A stretch of DNA of 35,777 nt from contig JAFDFZ010000093.1 in assembly GCA_019309565.1 (NCBI GenBank), forward strand, positions 1-35,777, read 5' to 3'. This DNA is from Deltaproteobacteria bacterium (GTDB taxonomy: Bacteria; Desulfobacterota; Desulfobacteria; Desulfobacterales; SURF-15). A program made the translations under genes and the position numbers. Positions 7,665 to 16,337 of the stretch are shown in pieces. Every line of letters begins with the position of its first letter. The first letter of the stretch is position 1. The notes beneath the pieces are model-generated. The model saw only the letters and a list, made by a program, of their open reading frames with translations. It made no database searches and was not told the origin of the DNA.

Positions 7665-8471
7665 TTATTTGGCTTCAAACACCTCTAACCCCGCCTCATA
7701 CACTTTCGAAACCTCGGCAAGCGAATCAAGCGCTTTTCCCGCAGCAGCCAGGGTATCGGCCCGTGCCAGACCACGGGCGATTTCAGCAGATGACCCCTCG
7801 GGCAGAGACTGTGTAACATAATCCGCCAAAAGCCGCCGTTCCTCAGCCCGGCTTAATCCAAGATAGGGAAGAGCATCATAGTATAGCAAACGCTCTTCTA
7901 GGCTTGAAAAAGCCTTGCGATCCTTTGCCATCGCTGCAAGCCGTGCGCCAAGCTCCCCTGAGCGCTGAATGGCGGAATCAAAATTAAATCGTGTCGCGGG
8001 AACGGGATCCAGCGCCCGCATCTGCATCATCTGGAAAAAATGATAAACGGGTCGCAGTCCGGACACCAGACCGTTACCCGTACCGCCCGCAATACCTATA
8101 CCGAAAGCCGGCAGCCCTTGAAGCGGTGCAGAACGCGCATAGACACGAAACATCTTAAGAATAAAGTATTTCACCATTCCGCTGGTATCCCACCAGTAAA
8201 CGGGGGTGCCGAGTATGAGGCCCGCACAGTTAAGAACCTTTTTGCTTAAAAATTCAAACGCCTCATCGTCGTATGTGCATTTCAAGTTCTCCCTGCAAAC
8301 CCAGGGAATGCAGTCTTTGCAGGCTGCAACTACATGATCTGCCATCTGAATCAATTCGGTTTCTGCACCGTTTCGATCAGCCCCCTCAAGAGCGGCGGTT
8401 ACAAGTTGATATGTCCTCCCATCACGATTCGGGCTTCCAACAAGACCAACGATAATTTCATTAGTTGCCAT
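7665..8471 (-). CDS. Flavodoxin / NADPH-dependent FMN-reductase-like protein with C-terminal extension
   Basis: A 268-residue protein. The N-terminal 180 residues are a flavodoxin-like fold: IIVGLVGSPNRDGRTYQLV holds the FMN phosphate loop (about 12-19), followed by a cysteine cluster CKDCIPWVCRENLKC at about 51-65 and LILGTPVYWWDTSGMVKYF (about 86-104), which contacts the flavin. This resembles iron-sulfur-flavoprotein or multimeric flavodoxin relatives, where the cysteines may hold a cluster. The last 80-90 residues form a helical extension not needed by the core fold. GGAGGTGAT before the ATG is near-perfect. It is likely an electron carrier or quinone/nitro reductase; the substrate is not visible. 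Confidence 0.82.
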   Translation of the reverse strand: MATNEIIVGLVGSPNRDGRTYQLVTAALEGADRNGAETELIQMADHVVAACKDCIPWVCRENLKCTYDDEAFEFLSKKVLNCAGLILGTPVYWWDTSGMVKYFILKMFRVYARSAPLQGLPAFGIGIAGGTGNGLVSGLRPVYHFFQMMQMRALDPVPATRFNFDSAIQRSGELGARLAAMAKDRKAFSSLEERLLYYDALPYLGLSRAEERRLLADYVTQSLPEGSSAEIARGLARADTLAAAGKALDSLAEVSKVYEAGLEVFEAK

Positions 8472-8524
8472 AGAAAATCACCTCCATTTTAAAGTATACC
8501 TGCCTGTTACGACTTGGTACATAG

Positions 8525-8703
8525 GGGCTTAGAAACATCATCTCGACAATTTGTTGTCATCTTTAATAACATGCTTTTAAGTAAGTACAGATAGTGAACT
8601 AAAGTTTGAAGTGAGCTTAAGTGAACTAAAGTTAAGGAATTTGATCTATTTTTGAATTGAAAGAGCGAAGCGATACCTTAACTTCAGGCACTTTAGATCA
8701 CTT
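8525..8703. repeat. Dispersed intergenic repeat module, copy B
   Basis: The second copy of the module at 6300-6482, lying between the flavodoxin-like gene and the NupG-like gene. It keeps TCGACAATTTGTTGTC, the double GTGAACTAAAGT, the stem CTAAAGTTAAGG (8626-8637) / CCTTAACTTCAG (8676-8687, one mismatch) and the same AAGAGCGAAGCGATACC loop. Here it is not bounded by the ACCCC terminal repeats, so the module can occur outside the MITE-like element. Confidence 0.75.
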
Positions 8704-8802
8704 CCAACCGGGTTTTTATTTCGACCGCCTCGAAGAGGCAACTTTTTCCGTAATTAGTCTCGGGAAAAGCATAGTCTCTTTGTATCATTTTAAAACTAAA
8801 TT

Positions 8803-10023
8803 TCAAATTCGATTCTTCTCCTCGATCTTCTTTTTCTCATGAAAAAATAACACCAAGATAACCAGTGCAAACAGAGATAATCCGGCAGGTACGACCCAGA
8901 ACGCTCTAAAATCTACGATACCGTTCTCTGTAATCGTAAACACATCCATTATTTTCCCGGATACCAGGCTGCCGCAGAAGCTTGCAAAGCCTGATGTTAT
9001 GATGGCAAAAAGCTGATGTGCACCTGCCCTTGAGCTTTCGTTGCAGTAACCGTCCAAACAGATCAATGCCGTTGTAAAGAAAAAGGTGAATGCAAGACCG
9101 TGAAAGCAAATACCGGCTAGAACTAAAAGTTTAGGCTGACCAATGGCAAAAGATGAAAACCGTAACAGTTCCATGAAGATGCCCATGGCAATGACTCGCT
9201 TAAGACCGTAGTGCTTAAGAAGCAAGCCCAGCAGCGCCATGGCAAACACTTCGGGCACCTGTCCAAGACTCATGGCGGGCATAATGACAGATTCCCTAAA
9301 GCCTATCTGGCGAAGAAAGGGTCCGGTTCCAAAATAGTAAAACCTGTTTATGAAAGATATCAAAAAGCTAATGAAAGAAAGCACAAGAACATTCCGGCTA
9401 ATCATTACCCGAAAGGACTCAACAGGTATGATTCTCCGGGGTCGATTCGATTCAATTCTTTGCACAGGCAACGTAAGCGCATACAGCCCGAGCAGCACGG
9501 AAGAGATGGCCGATAATCTCAACGCATCCGCAAGACGACCCGCCACTGCCGCATCTTCGGTTTGCAGCCAGAAAAAACCGAAAACCCATGCCACGGCAAT
9601 CCAGCCGATGGTTCCCCACATCCGAATGCCACCGAAGCTGTGCTGCGAATCCGGCAGATGATGAAAAGCTATGGCATTGGAAAGAGCGTGTGTCGGTACG
9701 AAACTCAGCATATAAATCAGGTAGATAAAAAGAAAAAGCTCAAATTGACGCTGCAAAGACAGCAATGCCATCAAAACCCCGGCAATCAGATGGCACAGCG
9801 CATATAAACGGGTGGCACTGATCAACCGATCTGCAATGAAAGCGCCGACAAATGGCGATACAAAAGCCGCCACCGCAGACATTGAAAAGATGGTTCCGGC
9901 CTGAGTGCCGCTGAATAGCAAATTGCGGGTAAGATATAAACTGAAAATGGGAACTGTGGCGCCAAGGGTGAAATACTGCAGAAAGATCATAACAGAAAGG
10001 CGTAATTTAGTGGAAACGATCAA
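8803..10023 (-). CDS. MFS transporter, nucleoside:H+ symporter (NupG)-like
   Basis: A 406-residue, twelve-segment membrane protein. The N-terminus KLRLSVMIFLQYFTLGATVPIFSLYL resembles NupG-family nucleoside:proton symporters. VPTHALSNAIAFHHL followed by GGIRMWGTIGWI (about 110-145) is also NupG-like. The start is a TTG at 10021-10023 with AAGAGGA five bases upstream; the next ATG, twelve codons in, would cut into the first membrane segment. The C-terminus is lysine-rich and cytoplasmic (HEKKKIEEKNRI). Substrate by family would be nucleosides, but substrates in this clade vary. The GcvT-SHMT fusion lies 100 bases upstream on the same strand and may share its transcript. Confidence 0.8.
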   Translation of the reverse strand: MIVSTKLRLSVMIFLQYFTLGATVPIFSLYLTRNLLFSGTQAGTIFSMSAVAAFVSPFVGAFIADRLISATRLYALCHLIAGVLMALLSLQRQFELFLFIYLIYMLSFVPTHALSNAIAFHHLPDSQHSFGGIRMWGTIGWIAVAWVFGFFWLQTEDAAVAGRLADALRLSAISSVLLGLYALTLPVQRIESNRPRRIIPVESFRVMISRNVLVLSFISFLISFINRFYYFGTGPFLRQIGFRESVIMPAMSLGQVPEVFAMALLGLLLKHYGLKRVIAMGIFMELLRFSSFAIGQPKLLVLAGICFHGLAFTFFFTTALICLDGYCNESSRAGAHQLFAIITSGFASFCGSLVSGKIMDVFTITENGIVDFRAFWVVPAGLSLFALVILVLFFHEKKKIEEKNRI

Positions 10024-10123
10024 GACGATCCTCTTGTATGCGCAGATTCACTCTAACTTCATTCTTGTGGATTTTATTGTCCGCATTGCCGCCGTCATCT
10101 CCGGATAAGCATAGCGCCGATTT

Positions 10124-12772
10124 TCATAATGAATCAAGCAGTACATTGATGAGATCGTCGTATTCGTCGCCGGAAAAACAGTATTTCATGTCAAGAAACC
10201 GCTTGCGAAATCGGGATACGGTCTGTTTGAGGTCTTTATTTTCCATGATCACATCGCGAATCATCTGGGCGAGCGCTTGAAAATCATTCGGCTCCATACC
10301 AAATCGTGTCATTTCAGACACTCCCATACGCAGCGAGCCCGAAGCGGTGAACCCTTCTTCTTCCGGCGCGGCCTGGTAGTTGACGATGATGTTGTTTTCT
10401 TCCAGCCTGCACGCTATTTCCGCCCCCCTGGCGTATCCAACATCTAGAATTACCTGATGTGTCTCGGTAAAGGAAATGTCCGGGTCCCCGGCAACTTTAA
10501 GACCGCAGTCATGAAGCGCCCGTGCAAAGGTCTTGGCATTTTCGATCACCCGCAGCTGATAGTCATCGCGGAAATGATTCATCTCGTAGGCGGCCATCAA
10601 CAACCCAAGCAGGGTGCCCAGATGGTGATTGCTCACACTTCCCGGAAAGGTGCGGCGCTCGATAGCCTCCCACAGCAGATAGCGAAGATCTTCCGGTTCA
10701 TAGTCGGCTGCCACCACACCCCTTTGAGTTCCGAAAAACGTCTTATGGGTTGACCCTGTAATCACGTCCGCCCCTTCGGCAAAGGGCTGCTGAAAATGAG
10801 GGCCGATCAGGCCTAAAACATGAGCCATATCATACATAAGAATACAGTCGAGACCCATGTCGTCTATCATGGACCGAAGTTCATAGACCGGCTCCTTATG
10901 AAGCGTCATGCTCTTGCCCAGAATAATCAACTCGGGACGATGCTCATCTATGATATCCCGGCAGGCCTTAAGATCGATCTGGTAGGGGTTGTCGGGAAGC
11001 ACCGGAAAATTTACCACAGCAGGTTTTTCGGTTTTCGGATCTCGGGCGACGAAATCCCTCAGCGCTCCCATGGGCTGAGCACTCAGATGTCCACCTTTAA
11101 TGATATGATGGTTCAATACTTTCCGAATTCGACGCTGCTCACTCTTTCGATCAACCCGATTGAAAAAATCCACCAATGCACTGAACACAGCCACATTTGC
11201 CATCTGGCCGGAGATAAGCCGGATTTCGACCAGATTACAACCGAAAAACTGAGCCATTTGGCCTTTCAAAAGCTCCTCAATTCTGGAAATAAACTTAGTG
11301 CCCTGATAGTAAAAGACCTCTGCTTCACAAAAGGCCTTCACCGCTCTGTGTTCGGCATAACGCCCGCAAGGGTCCATGATAGACAGAAGCCGAACCATTT
11401 TTGAAGCGGTTTGCTCCGAAGGAATCAGGTTAACACAGTCTTTCTGGCGCCACAGCGTGTTTTCCGCAGCCTCACGGACAAGGGTTCGGACGGTTTTCGG
11501 AGGTTTTTTTTTAAGAATCGCGATGGGTTTAGGCTTAAGGGTGTCGCACAGGATGGGCCGGGCATAGGGGGGGGCTTCGCTTCTTAGATGATACGGTACT
11601 ATCTTTGCCTGAATACGCCTTCCCCTGATGTCGATGTCTACGATTTTTCCATCTGGAAGACGGCTGTCCAGAAGCGCCAAAGCAATGGCCCGCATCCTCT
11701 TTTGATCGGTGATGCGCGAGGCTGTGCCCTCTCCTTCGAAAAGCCAGTAAGGCACCATGGTTCCGCTTGTTATGTAGCCCACAGGCCGAGAGTCGAAAAA
11801 AACTTTGTTGCCTGCACGCGCCACCCCCTTTCCGATCACAGCAACCGGACGGGTGATGCGCGGAAGGGCTTCGATGTTTTCAAATGTTTCATTAACGATG
11901 TTCTCAAGGGCATGAAATTGCTTAAAAAGAGCGTCTTTTCCAACAAAATCTCCCTTCAGCGCAGAGAAACTTACTGCGTATTTGGCCAGGGGAGAAGAAA
12001 ATATGGGAATCTCCTCACCTTCGGGGTCCGTTCCAAATTCGTGTCCGAACAGAGGAAGCGCTGCTTCAAGCCTCAATGTATCCCTTGCGCCAAGACCAAC
12101 CGGACAGGCACCTCTTTCCATTAACAGATCCCAGATCGCCGCCGCGGCCTCGGCTTCCAAAAACAACTCAAAACACAGAGGTTCTCCAGTATACCCGGTT
12201 CTTGATATAAGAACACGGGTGGTGTTTATGGCTGAAATACTAAGGGCATTGCGCACGGGCTCAGGAAGCTGTCCTGATTTTAACACACCCAGCAAGATAT
12301 CCTTGGACTTCGGCCCCTGTAAGCTTAACATGGCAAGGTCCATGGTCTGATCTACAATTTCAAGATGTTTGAACGATCTGGCCGCCGATGTCAGATGCTC
12401 CCAATCTCTTTTGCGGTTCGCAGCGTTTATGACCAAAAGAAATTCTTCCTCTACGAAGCGATACAGATAGGCGTCATCGATGGCCCCCCCTTTCTCATTG
12501 GGAATTATGGTATATTGCCCCCATCCCACATCAAGCGCAGCCGCATTGTTGGTGAGCATCTTTTGCAAAAACTCCAATGCATTCTTTCCACGAATCACAA
12601 AGCGGCCCATGTGGGATATATCGAAAAGCCCCGCCTGGCTGCGGGTTAACAGGTGCTCTTGAACTATTCCGGAAGGATATTGAAGGGGCATCTCCCATCC
12701 GCCGAACTCAACTATCTTGGCACCCAGTTGGACATGGCGATCGAATAACGCCGTTCTATAGAGGTGATTCAT
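10124..12772 (-). CDS. Fused aminomethyltransferase (GcvT-like) and serine hydroxymethyltransferase (GlyA-like)
   Basis: An 882-residue protein starting at the ATG at 12772 (AAAGGA eight bases upstream). The frame is open 30 codons further, but that extension has no ribosome site and does not resemble the family. Residues 1-405 are a T-protein: GGWEMPLQYPSGIVQEH, DISHMGRF, AIDDAYLYR (catalytic Asp at 99/100), VINAANRKRDW, RTGYTGE, GLGARDTLRLEAALPL and GHEF. Residues 425-850 are a divergent SHMT: NLIPSE (448-453), RYAEH, DMAH (648-651), STHKTFFG with the PLP lysine at 677, and SLRMG with Arg815. Both active sites look intact. GcvT-like domains move a methylene from an N-methylated donor to tetrahydrofolate; SHMT joins it to glycine, giving serine. 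One chain could channel 5,10-methylene-THF. Confidence 0.9.
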   Translation of the reverse strand: MNHLYRTALFDRHVQLGAKIVEFGGWEMPLQYPSGIVQEHLLTRSQAGLFDISHMGRFVIRGKNALEFLQKMLTNNAAALDVGWGQYTIIPNEKGGAIDDAYLYRFVEEEFLLVINAANRKRDWEHLTSAARSFKHLEIVDQTMDLAMLSLQGPKSKDILLGVLKSGQLPEPVRNALSISAINTTRVLISRTGYTGEPLCFELFLEAEAAAAIWDLLMERGACPVGLGARDTLRLEAALPLFGHEFGTDPEGEEIPIFSSPLAKYAVSFSALKGDFVGKDALFKQFHALENIVNETFENIEALPRITRPVAVIGKGVARAGNKVFFDSRPVGYITSGTMVPYWLFEGEGTASRITDQKRMRAIALALLDSRLPDGKIVDIDIRGRRIQAKIVPYHLRSEAPPYARPILCDTLKPKPIAILKKKPPKTVRTLVREAAENTLWRQKDCVNLIPSEQTASKMVRLLSIMDPCGRYAEHRAVKAFCEAEVFYYQGTKFISRIEELLKGQMAQFFGCNLVEIRLISGQMANVAVFSALVDFFNRVDRKSEQRRIRKVLNHHIIKGGHLSAQPMGALRDFVARDPKTEKPAVVNFPVLPDNPYQIDLKACRDIIDEHRPELIILGKSMTLHKEPVYELRSMIDDMGLDCILMYDMAHVLGLIGPHFQQPFAEGADVITGSTHKTFFGTQRGVVAADYEPEDLRYLLWEAIERRTFPGSVSNHHLGTLLGLLMAAYEMNHFRDDYQLRVIENAKTFARALHDCGLKVAGDPDISFTETHQVILDVGYARGAEIACRLEENNIIVNYQAAPEEEGFTASGSLRMGVSEMTRFGMEPNDFQALAQMIRDVIMENKDLKQTVSRFRKRFLDMKYCFSGDEYDDLINVLLDSL

Positions 12773-13158
12773 TTCGCTAATCCTTTCGCTGCAATAATCG
12801 TCTTTTGAAGCGCGTGGAACTCGTGAAAAAATGTGTCTGACATCGAGCAGCACATCAGCCAAAACAGTCCAAATGGCAGGGATCTTGTTCTCAAGTTTCG
12901 CACCCTATTTTACCCAAAAAAACCAATGCCTATATCCTATATATTGATTTGTAAATAATAAAGCCACACCTGTCAATTGGATATCTATTGAACGCAACCT
13001 TTTCCCTGGCCTCATAAATCAGGCCCGTTACTGTTTGCCTTTTGTGTCTTCTTGTGATGACAATGAAGATGATTATTTATATTTTTATGTTATTTTATCA
13101 ATTTATGTTCGACTATCCATCAAAGGCCGATGAAAAGAAAATTTCCAGGGAGAGAAGA
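12773..13158. other. Divergent intergenic region, no firm feature
   Basis: 386 bases between the divergently read GcvT-SHMT gene and the protease-TPR gene. The middle is AT-rich (around 12930-12985) and must hold promoters for both directions, but I see no convincing -35/-10 pair. No glycine riboswitch core is recognisable upstream of the GcvT start. Confidence 0.4.
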
Positions 13159-14601
13159 ATGATCAAAACCGTGTTTGTTTTAATTTGTAGTTTTTTGATT
13201 CTATTATACTCGGCTCCAATCGACGCACAGCCCCATCTTACCGAGCTTGTAAAAAAAGTACAGCCTGCTGTCGTTAAAATCGTGGTTTACGATTTAAATA
13301 GATCCGTCTCGAAGATTGGAAGCGGATTTTTTATCAATGAGAGAGGACATCTCATAACCAATTACCATGTCCTAAACGGGGCTTTTTCCGCAGAGGTGAT
13401 CGCTCATGACGGTGGAAAGTATCCGATCGATCTGGTTATCGCACAGAACCGTTATGCAGATCTGGTTAAGGTTACCGTAAATATTCCCAGGCTGCTGGTT
13501 CGCTGGCTTGTGGTTACGGACCAGCTTCCCGCCATTGCCGAACAGGTGCTCGTGGTGGGCAACCCCTTGGGGCTTAACCAAACGGTTAGCGAAGGCATTG
13601 TTTCCGCAATACGGGAAGTGCCGCAAATCGGTAAGTTTTTTCAAACCACCGCACCCATATCTCCCGGCTCCAGTGGAAGTCCGGTGGTGAATATGAGGGG
13701 GAAGGCCGTGGGGGTTATCAGTTTTCAATCGGTGTTCGGACAAAATCTAAATTTCGCCGTATCCGGTCGAAAAGTAATCGAGCTTGTGGATGAAACCGTG
13801 GGGAAAACCCTTGCCGAGTGGACATATCGCATGAGCAACCAAAAAACGAAGTTGGCAGAGGAACTATGCAGGAAAGGGTTTCGGTTCTCCGTTAAAGGGG
13901 AATATAAGAAAGCGCTTGCGTTTTACAAAGAAGCCATCGACAAAAACCCTGAAGACATTAGCGCATGGTATGGATTGGGTCAGTGTTACGTAGGACTGGA
14001 CAGACCAAAACAGGCGATCGATACTTACAAGAAAGCCATACGTATCCATACCAAAGATGCTTCTCTGCTTTATTTTCTGGGCAATTATTATAATACCCTT
14101 GGCATGCATAACGAAGCGGCCGGTGCTTACAAGAAAGCCGCGCAAATAAGCCCTGAATCAGCTGCCATATATGACAGGCTTGGCCGAACATACAGCAAAC
14201 TGGGTCTTTACAAGAAAGCAATCGAAGCACACTACCGGGTGTTGCAAATAAATCCTCACTCCGCTGCATCTCATTTTCAGATTGGTGTCGCCCATGGAAA
14301 ACTTGAGAATATCAAAGAGGCTATCGACGCCTATCGAAGGGCGGTGGGTATAGATCCGGATTTCGCCCCGGCATTCAGCGCAATGGGCATCTTGATGGGA
14401 AAGCTTGGAAACTACCAAAAGCAGCTTGAAGCATTCAAACAGGCTATTCGTATTAATCCCGACGACCCAACAGCCCATTACTTCATCGGCATCAGCTATG
14501 CGGAGCTTGAAGATCGGAAATCCGCTTTACAAGAATACAAAATTTTAAAGGAACTCGATCCGCTTAGAGCAAAAATACTGTTTGGGCGTATTTATCCTTA
14601 A
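13159..14601 (+). CDS. Secreted trypsin-like (DegP-type) serine protease domain with seven TPR repeats
   Basis: 480 residues from the ATG at 13159, chosen because a signal peptide (FVLICSFLILLYSAPIDAQ) follows at once and AGGGAGAG lies upstream; the frame is open 39 codons earlier. Residues 28-205 are an S1C protease with triad His70 (NYHVL), Asp101 (RYADLV) and Ser172 (SPGSSGSPV). No PDZ domain follows. Instead residues of about 215-475 form seven consecutive 34-residue TPRs, each with A..hY..A...nP spacing. It probably acts in the periplasm: the TPRs would replace PDZ in capturing misfolded or partner proteins. It stands alone on the plus strand and converges with sppA 13 bases later. Protease-TPR pairing is known but uncommon. 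Confidence 0.88.
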   Translation: MIKTVFVLICSFLILLYSAPIDAQPHLTELVKKVQPAVVKIVVYDLNRSVSKIGSGFFINERGHLITNYHVLNGAFSAEVIAHDGGKYPIDLVIAQNRYADLVKVTVNIPRLLVRWLVVTDQLPAIAEQVLVVGNPLGLNQTVSEGIVSAIREVPQIGKFFQTTAPISPGSSGSPVVNMRGKAVGVISFQSVFGQNLNFAVSGRKVIELVDETVGKTLAEWTYRMSNQKTKLAEELCRKGFRFSVKGEYKKALAFYKEAIDKNPEDISAWYGLGQCYVGLDRPKQAIDTYKKAIRIHTKDASLLYFLGNYYNTLGMHNEAAGAYKKAAQISPESAAIYDRLGRTYSKLGLYKKAIEAHYRVLQINPHSAASHFQIGVAHGKLENIKEAIDAYRRAVGIDPDFAPAFSAMGILMGKLGNYQKQLEAFKQAIRINPDDPTAHYFIGISYAELEDRKSALQEYKILKELDPLRAKILFGRIYP

Positions 14602-14614
14602 ACCCACCTATATG

Positions 14615-15601
14615 CTAATCCATCCTGCTCCCTGAGGGCATCCAAAGGTAATAGAATCCTGTTCGCATGGCCTGAAATGGGCTTGCGAAATTTAGGTCAA
14701 ACAGAGAAACTCTTTGTACATCGTATGACGAGATGTTTGTGTTGTATAGGTTGTCATCCGGATATTCTGTTCTGCGGTAAACGACCACCCTGGCATCCTC
14801 ATGAAGATTCGCCAGCATTTTGGCCTTTTTTATGGCATCATTGAGATAGCCAATCTCATCAACAAGTCCCAGGCGAAGAGCCTCTTTTGCAAGGTACACC
14901 CGGCCTGTGGCTATGGTGTTTGCGTTTTCTTTGCTAAGTTTGCGGTGTGTGACTACACGATTTAGAAATACAACTCCAAGCTCTTCGGTGATATTCTGGA
15001 AGATACGGCGTTCTTCTTCTGTTGGCTCACGGAAGGGAGATGCCATATCCTTGTTTTTTCCCGATTTATTGACTTCAACTTCAAGCCCTATCTTATTCAT
15101 AAGGCCTGTAATCCGTGGGTAGAGAAAAATTACCCCTATGGATCCGGTAACCGTTGTTGGGTGAGCGACAATGTGATCGGCGGGAAGAGAAATAAAGTAT
15201 GCACCTGAAGTGGCAAGATTCATCATAGCCACCACAATCTTTACGCCGGTCTTCTCCTTAAACCTCATGATTTCATGATACAAAATGTCGCTTGCAGTGG
15301 TTGAGCCCCCGGGAGAATCAATTTTAAACAGTACCGCGCGTACATTTTTGTCTTTTTCAGCCAGCCTGAGCTGGGAGACGACTTCCTGAACCATACTTGG
15401 TTTAGGAAAAAGGAGCCGGCGTCTGGGTTCATCTGAAATGATCCCCTTTATCGGTATCATAAGTATCTTGTCTTTTTTCTCACCCTGAAGGACGAATTCT
15501 CTTAGCGGCTCTGTCTCGTCCGGAAACAGTTTGATCTTGGGAGCCGCACAGCCGCTGATAAACATTCCTGCGATTGCAACTAAAATCAGGCAAATACGCA
15601 T
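14615..15601 (-). CDS. sppA: Signal peptide peptidase SppA-type S49 protease, lipoprotein
   Basis: 328 residues from the ATG at 15601, chosen because AAAGGAG lies nine bases upstream and it starts a clean lipoprotein signal (LILVAIAGMFISGC, lipobox Cys18). The frame is open 14 codons further. The S49 signatures are present: FKIDSPGGS (92-100), nucleophile Ser132 in LATSGAYF, VTGSIGV (151-157), and KSGKNKD with catalytic Lys184. This is the short, one-domain SppA form, working as an oligomer on leftover signal peptides. The lipobox would anchor it to a membrane facing the periplasm, unlike the usual transmembrane anchor. LemA is 63 bases upstream. Confidence 0.9.
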   Translation of the reverse strand: MRICLILVAIAGMFISGCAAPKIKLFPDETEPLREFVLQGEKKDKILMIPIKGIISDEPRRRLLFPKPSMVQEVVSQLRLAEKDKNVRAVLFKIDSPGGSTTASDILYHEIMRFKEKTGVKIVVAMMNLATSGAYFISLPADHIVAHPTTVTGSIGVIFLYPRITGLMNKIGLEVEVNKSGKNKDMASPFREPTEEERRIFQNITEELGVVFLNRVVTHRKLSKENANTIATGRVYLAKEALRLGLVDEIGYLNDAIKKAKMLANLHEDARVVVYRRTEYPDDNLYNTNISSYDVQRVSLFDLNFASPFQAMRTGFYYLWMPSGSRMD

Positions 15602-15664
15602 TGGCTTTGCTCCTTTGGAAGAAAGATCGAAAATCTTTATCATAAATAATATCTCAGCGTCTGG

Positions 15665-16240
15665 CTAAAATTTCACTTTCGGTACATCCTGCTCGGCCTC
15701 AGGCACTTCGTAGTAGGGGGCGCTTGAAACACCGGCAAGAGATGCAAAAAACCGCCCGAAAAACGTTCGGATATACGTATTGAGTGCTTGAACTGCATCG
15801 TTGTAACGTTTTCTCTCAACAGCGATTCTATTTTCCGTACCCTCAAGGCTGTCCTGCAACTTTAAGAATGATTCATTTGCTTTAAGCTGAGGGTATTGCT
15901 CCCGAAGCAGAAGCAGTCTTGAAAGAGCGGTTTCCAGTTGATTGGAAGATTCGATTTTTCCCTTGATGTCCTTTGCCTGAAAATATTTTGTCCGGGCCTC
16001 GGCAATGCTCTGGAACAGCTCTTTTTCATGAGCCGCATACCCTTTGACCGTTTCAACCAGATTGGGGATCAGATCGTAACGTCGTTTCAGTTGGTTTTCA
16101 ACCTGCGCCCATCGCCCTTTCACATTTTCATCCATGGCAATAACCCGGTTGTAGCCTGAAATGATTTGACCTATAAATATTACGCCGGCAACTACAATTA
16201 TGCCGATGACAATAAGAATCGTCTTCATCTGTTTTGACAT
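15665..16240 (-). CDS. lemA: LemA-family membrane protein
   Basis: 191 residues from the ATG at 16240 (GGAGG five bases upstream; the sixteen codons before it are non-family). One membrane helix at about 6-26 (ILIVIGIIVVAGVIFIGQII) is followed by the signature GYNRVIAMDENVKGRWAQVENQLKRRYDLIPNLVETVKGYA and a long antiparallel helical domain ending in NTYIRTFFGRFFASLAGV. LemA function is unresolved; it is widely found next to TPM proteins, as here. The TPM gene is 97 bases upstream, so the two likely form an envelope module. Confidence 0.93.
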   Translation of the reverse strand: MSKQMKTILIVIGIIVVAGVIFIGQIISGYNRVIAMDENVKGRWAQVENQLKRRYDLIPNLVETVKGYAAHEKELFQSIAEARTKYFQAKDIKGKIESSNQLETALSRLLLLREQYPQLKANESFLKLQDSLEGTENRIAVERKRYNDAVQALNTYIRTFFGRFFASLAGVSSAPYYEVPEAEQDVPKVKF

Positions 16241-16337
16241 GTTTTCCTCCGCTCCAAAGTTTCTGTCGCCATTAGTTGTATATTGCATGAAGTATCGGGA
16301 AGTTTTTCTCCCGAAGTTTTTAAGGTCGGGGAGTTAA

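Noticed and set aside
11588..12124. 178-codon plus-strand frame inside the GcvT-SHMT gene
   Set aside because: Antisense shadow of a strongly conserved coding sequence, no recognisable product.
12773..12862. 30-codon N-terminal extension of the GcvT-SHMT frame
   Set aside because: No ribosome site before the upstream ATG, no family likeness, and AAAGGA lies just before the ATG at 12772.
12773..13158. Glycine riboswitch upstream of the GcvT fusion
   Set aside because: Searched by eye on the minus strand for the conserved glycine aptamer core; not found.
13864..14478. Repeated similarity at 34-codon spacing as a DNA repeat or CRISPR
   Set aside because: It is the coding periodicity of the seven TPR motifs, not a non-coding array.
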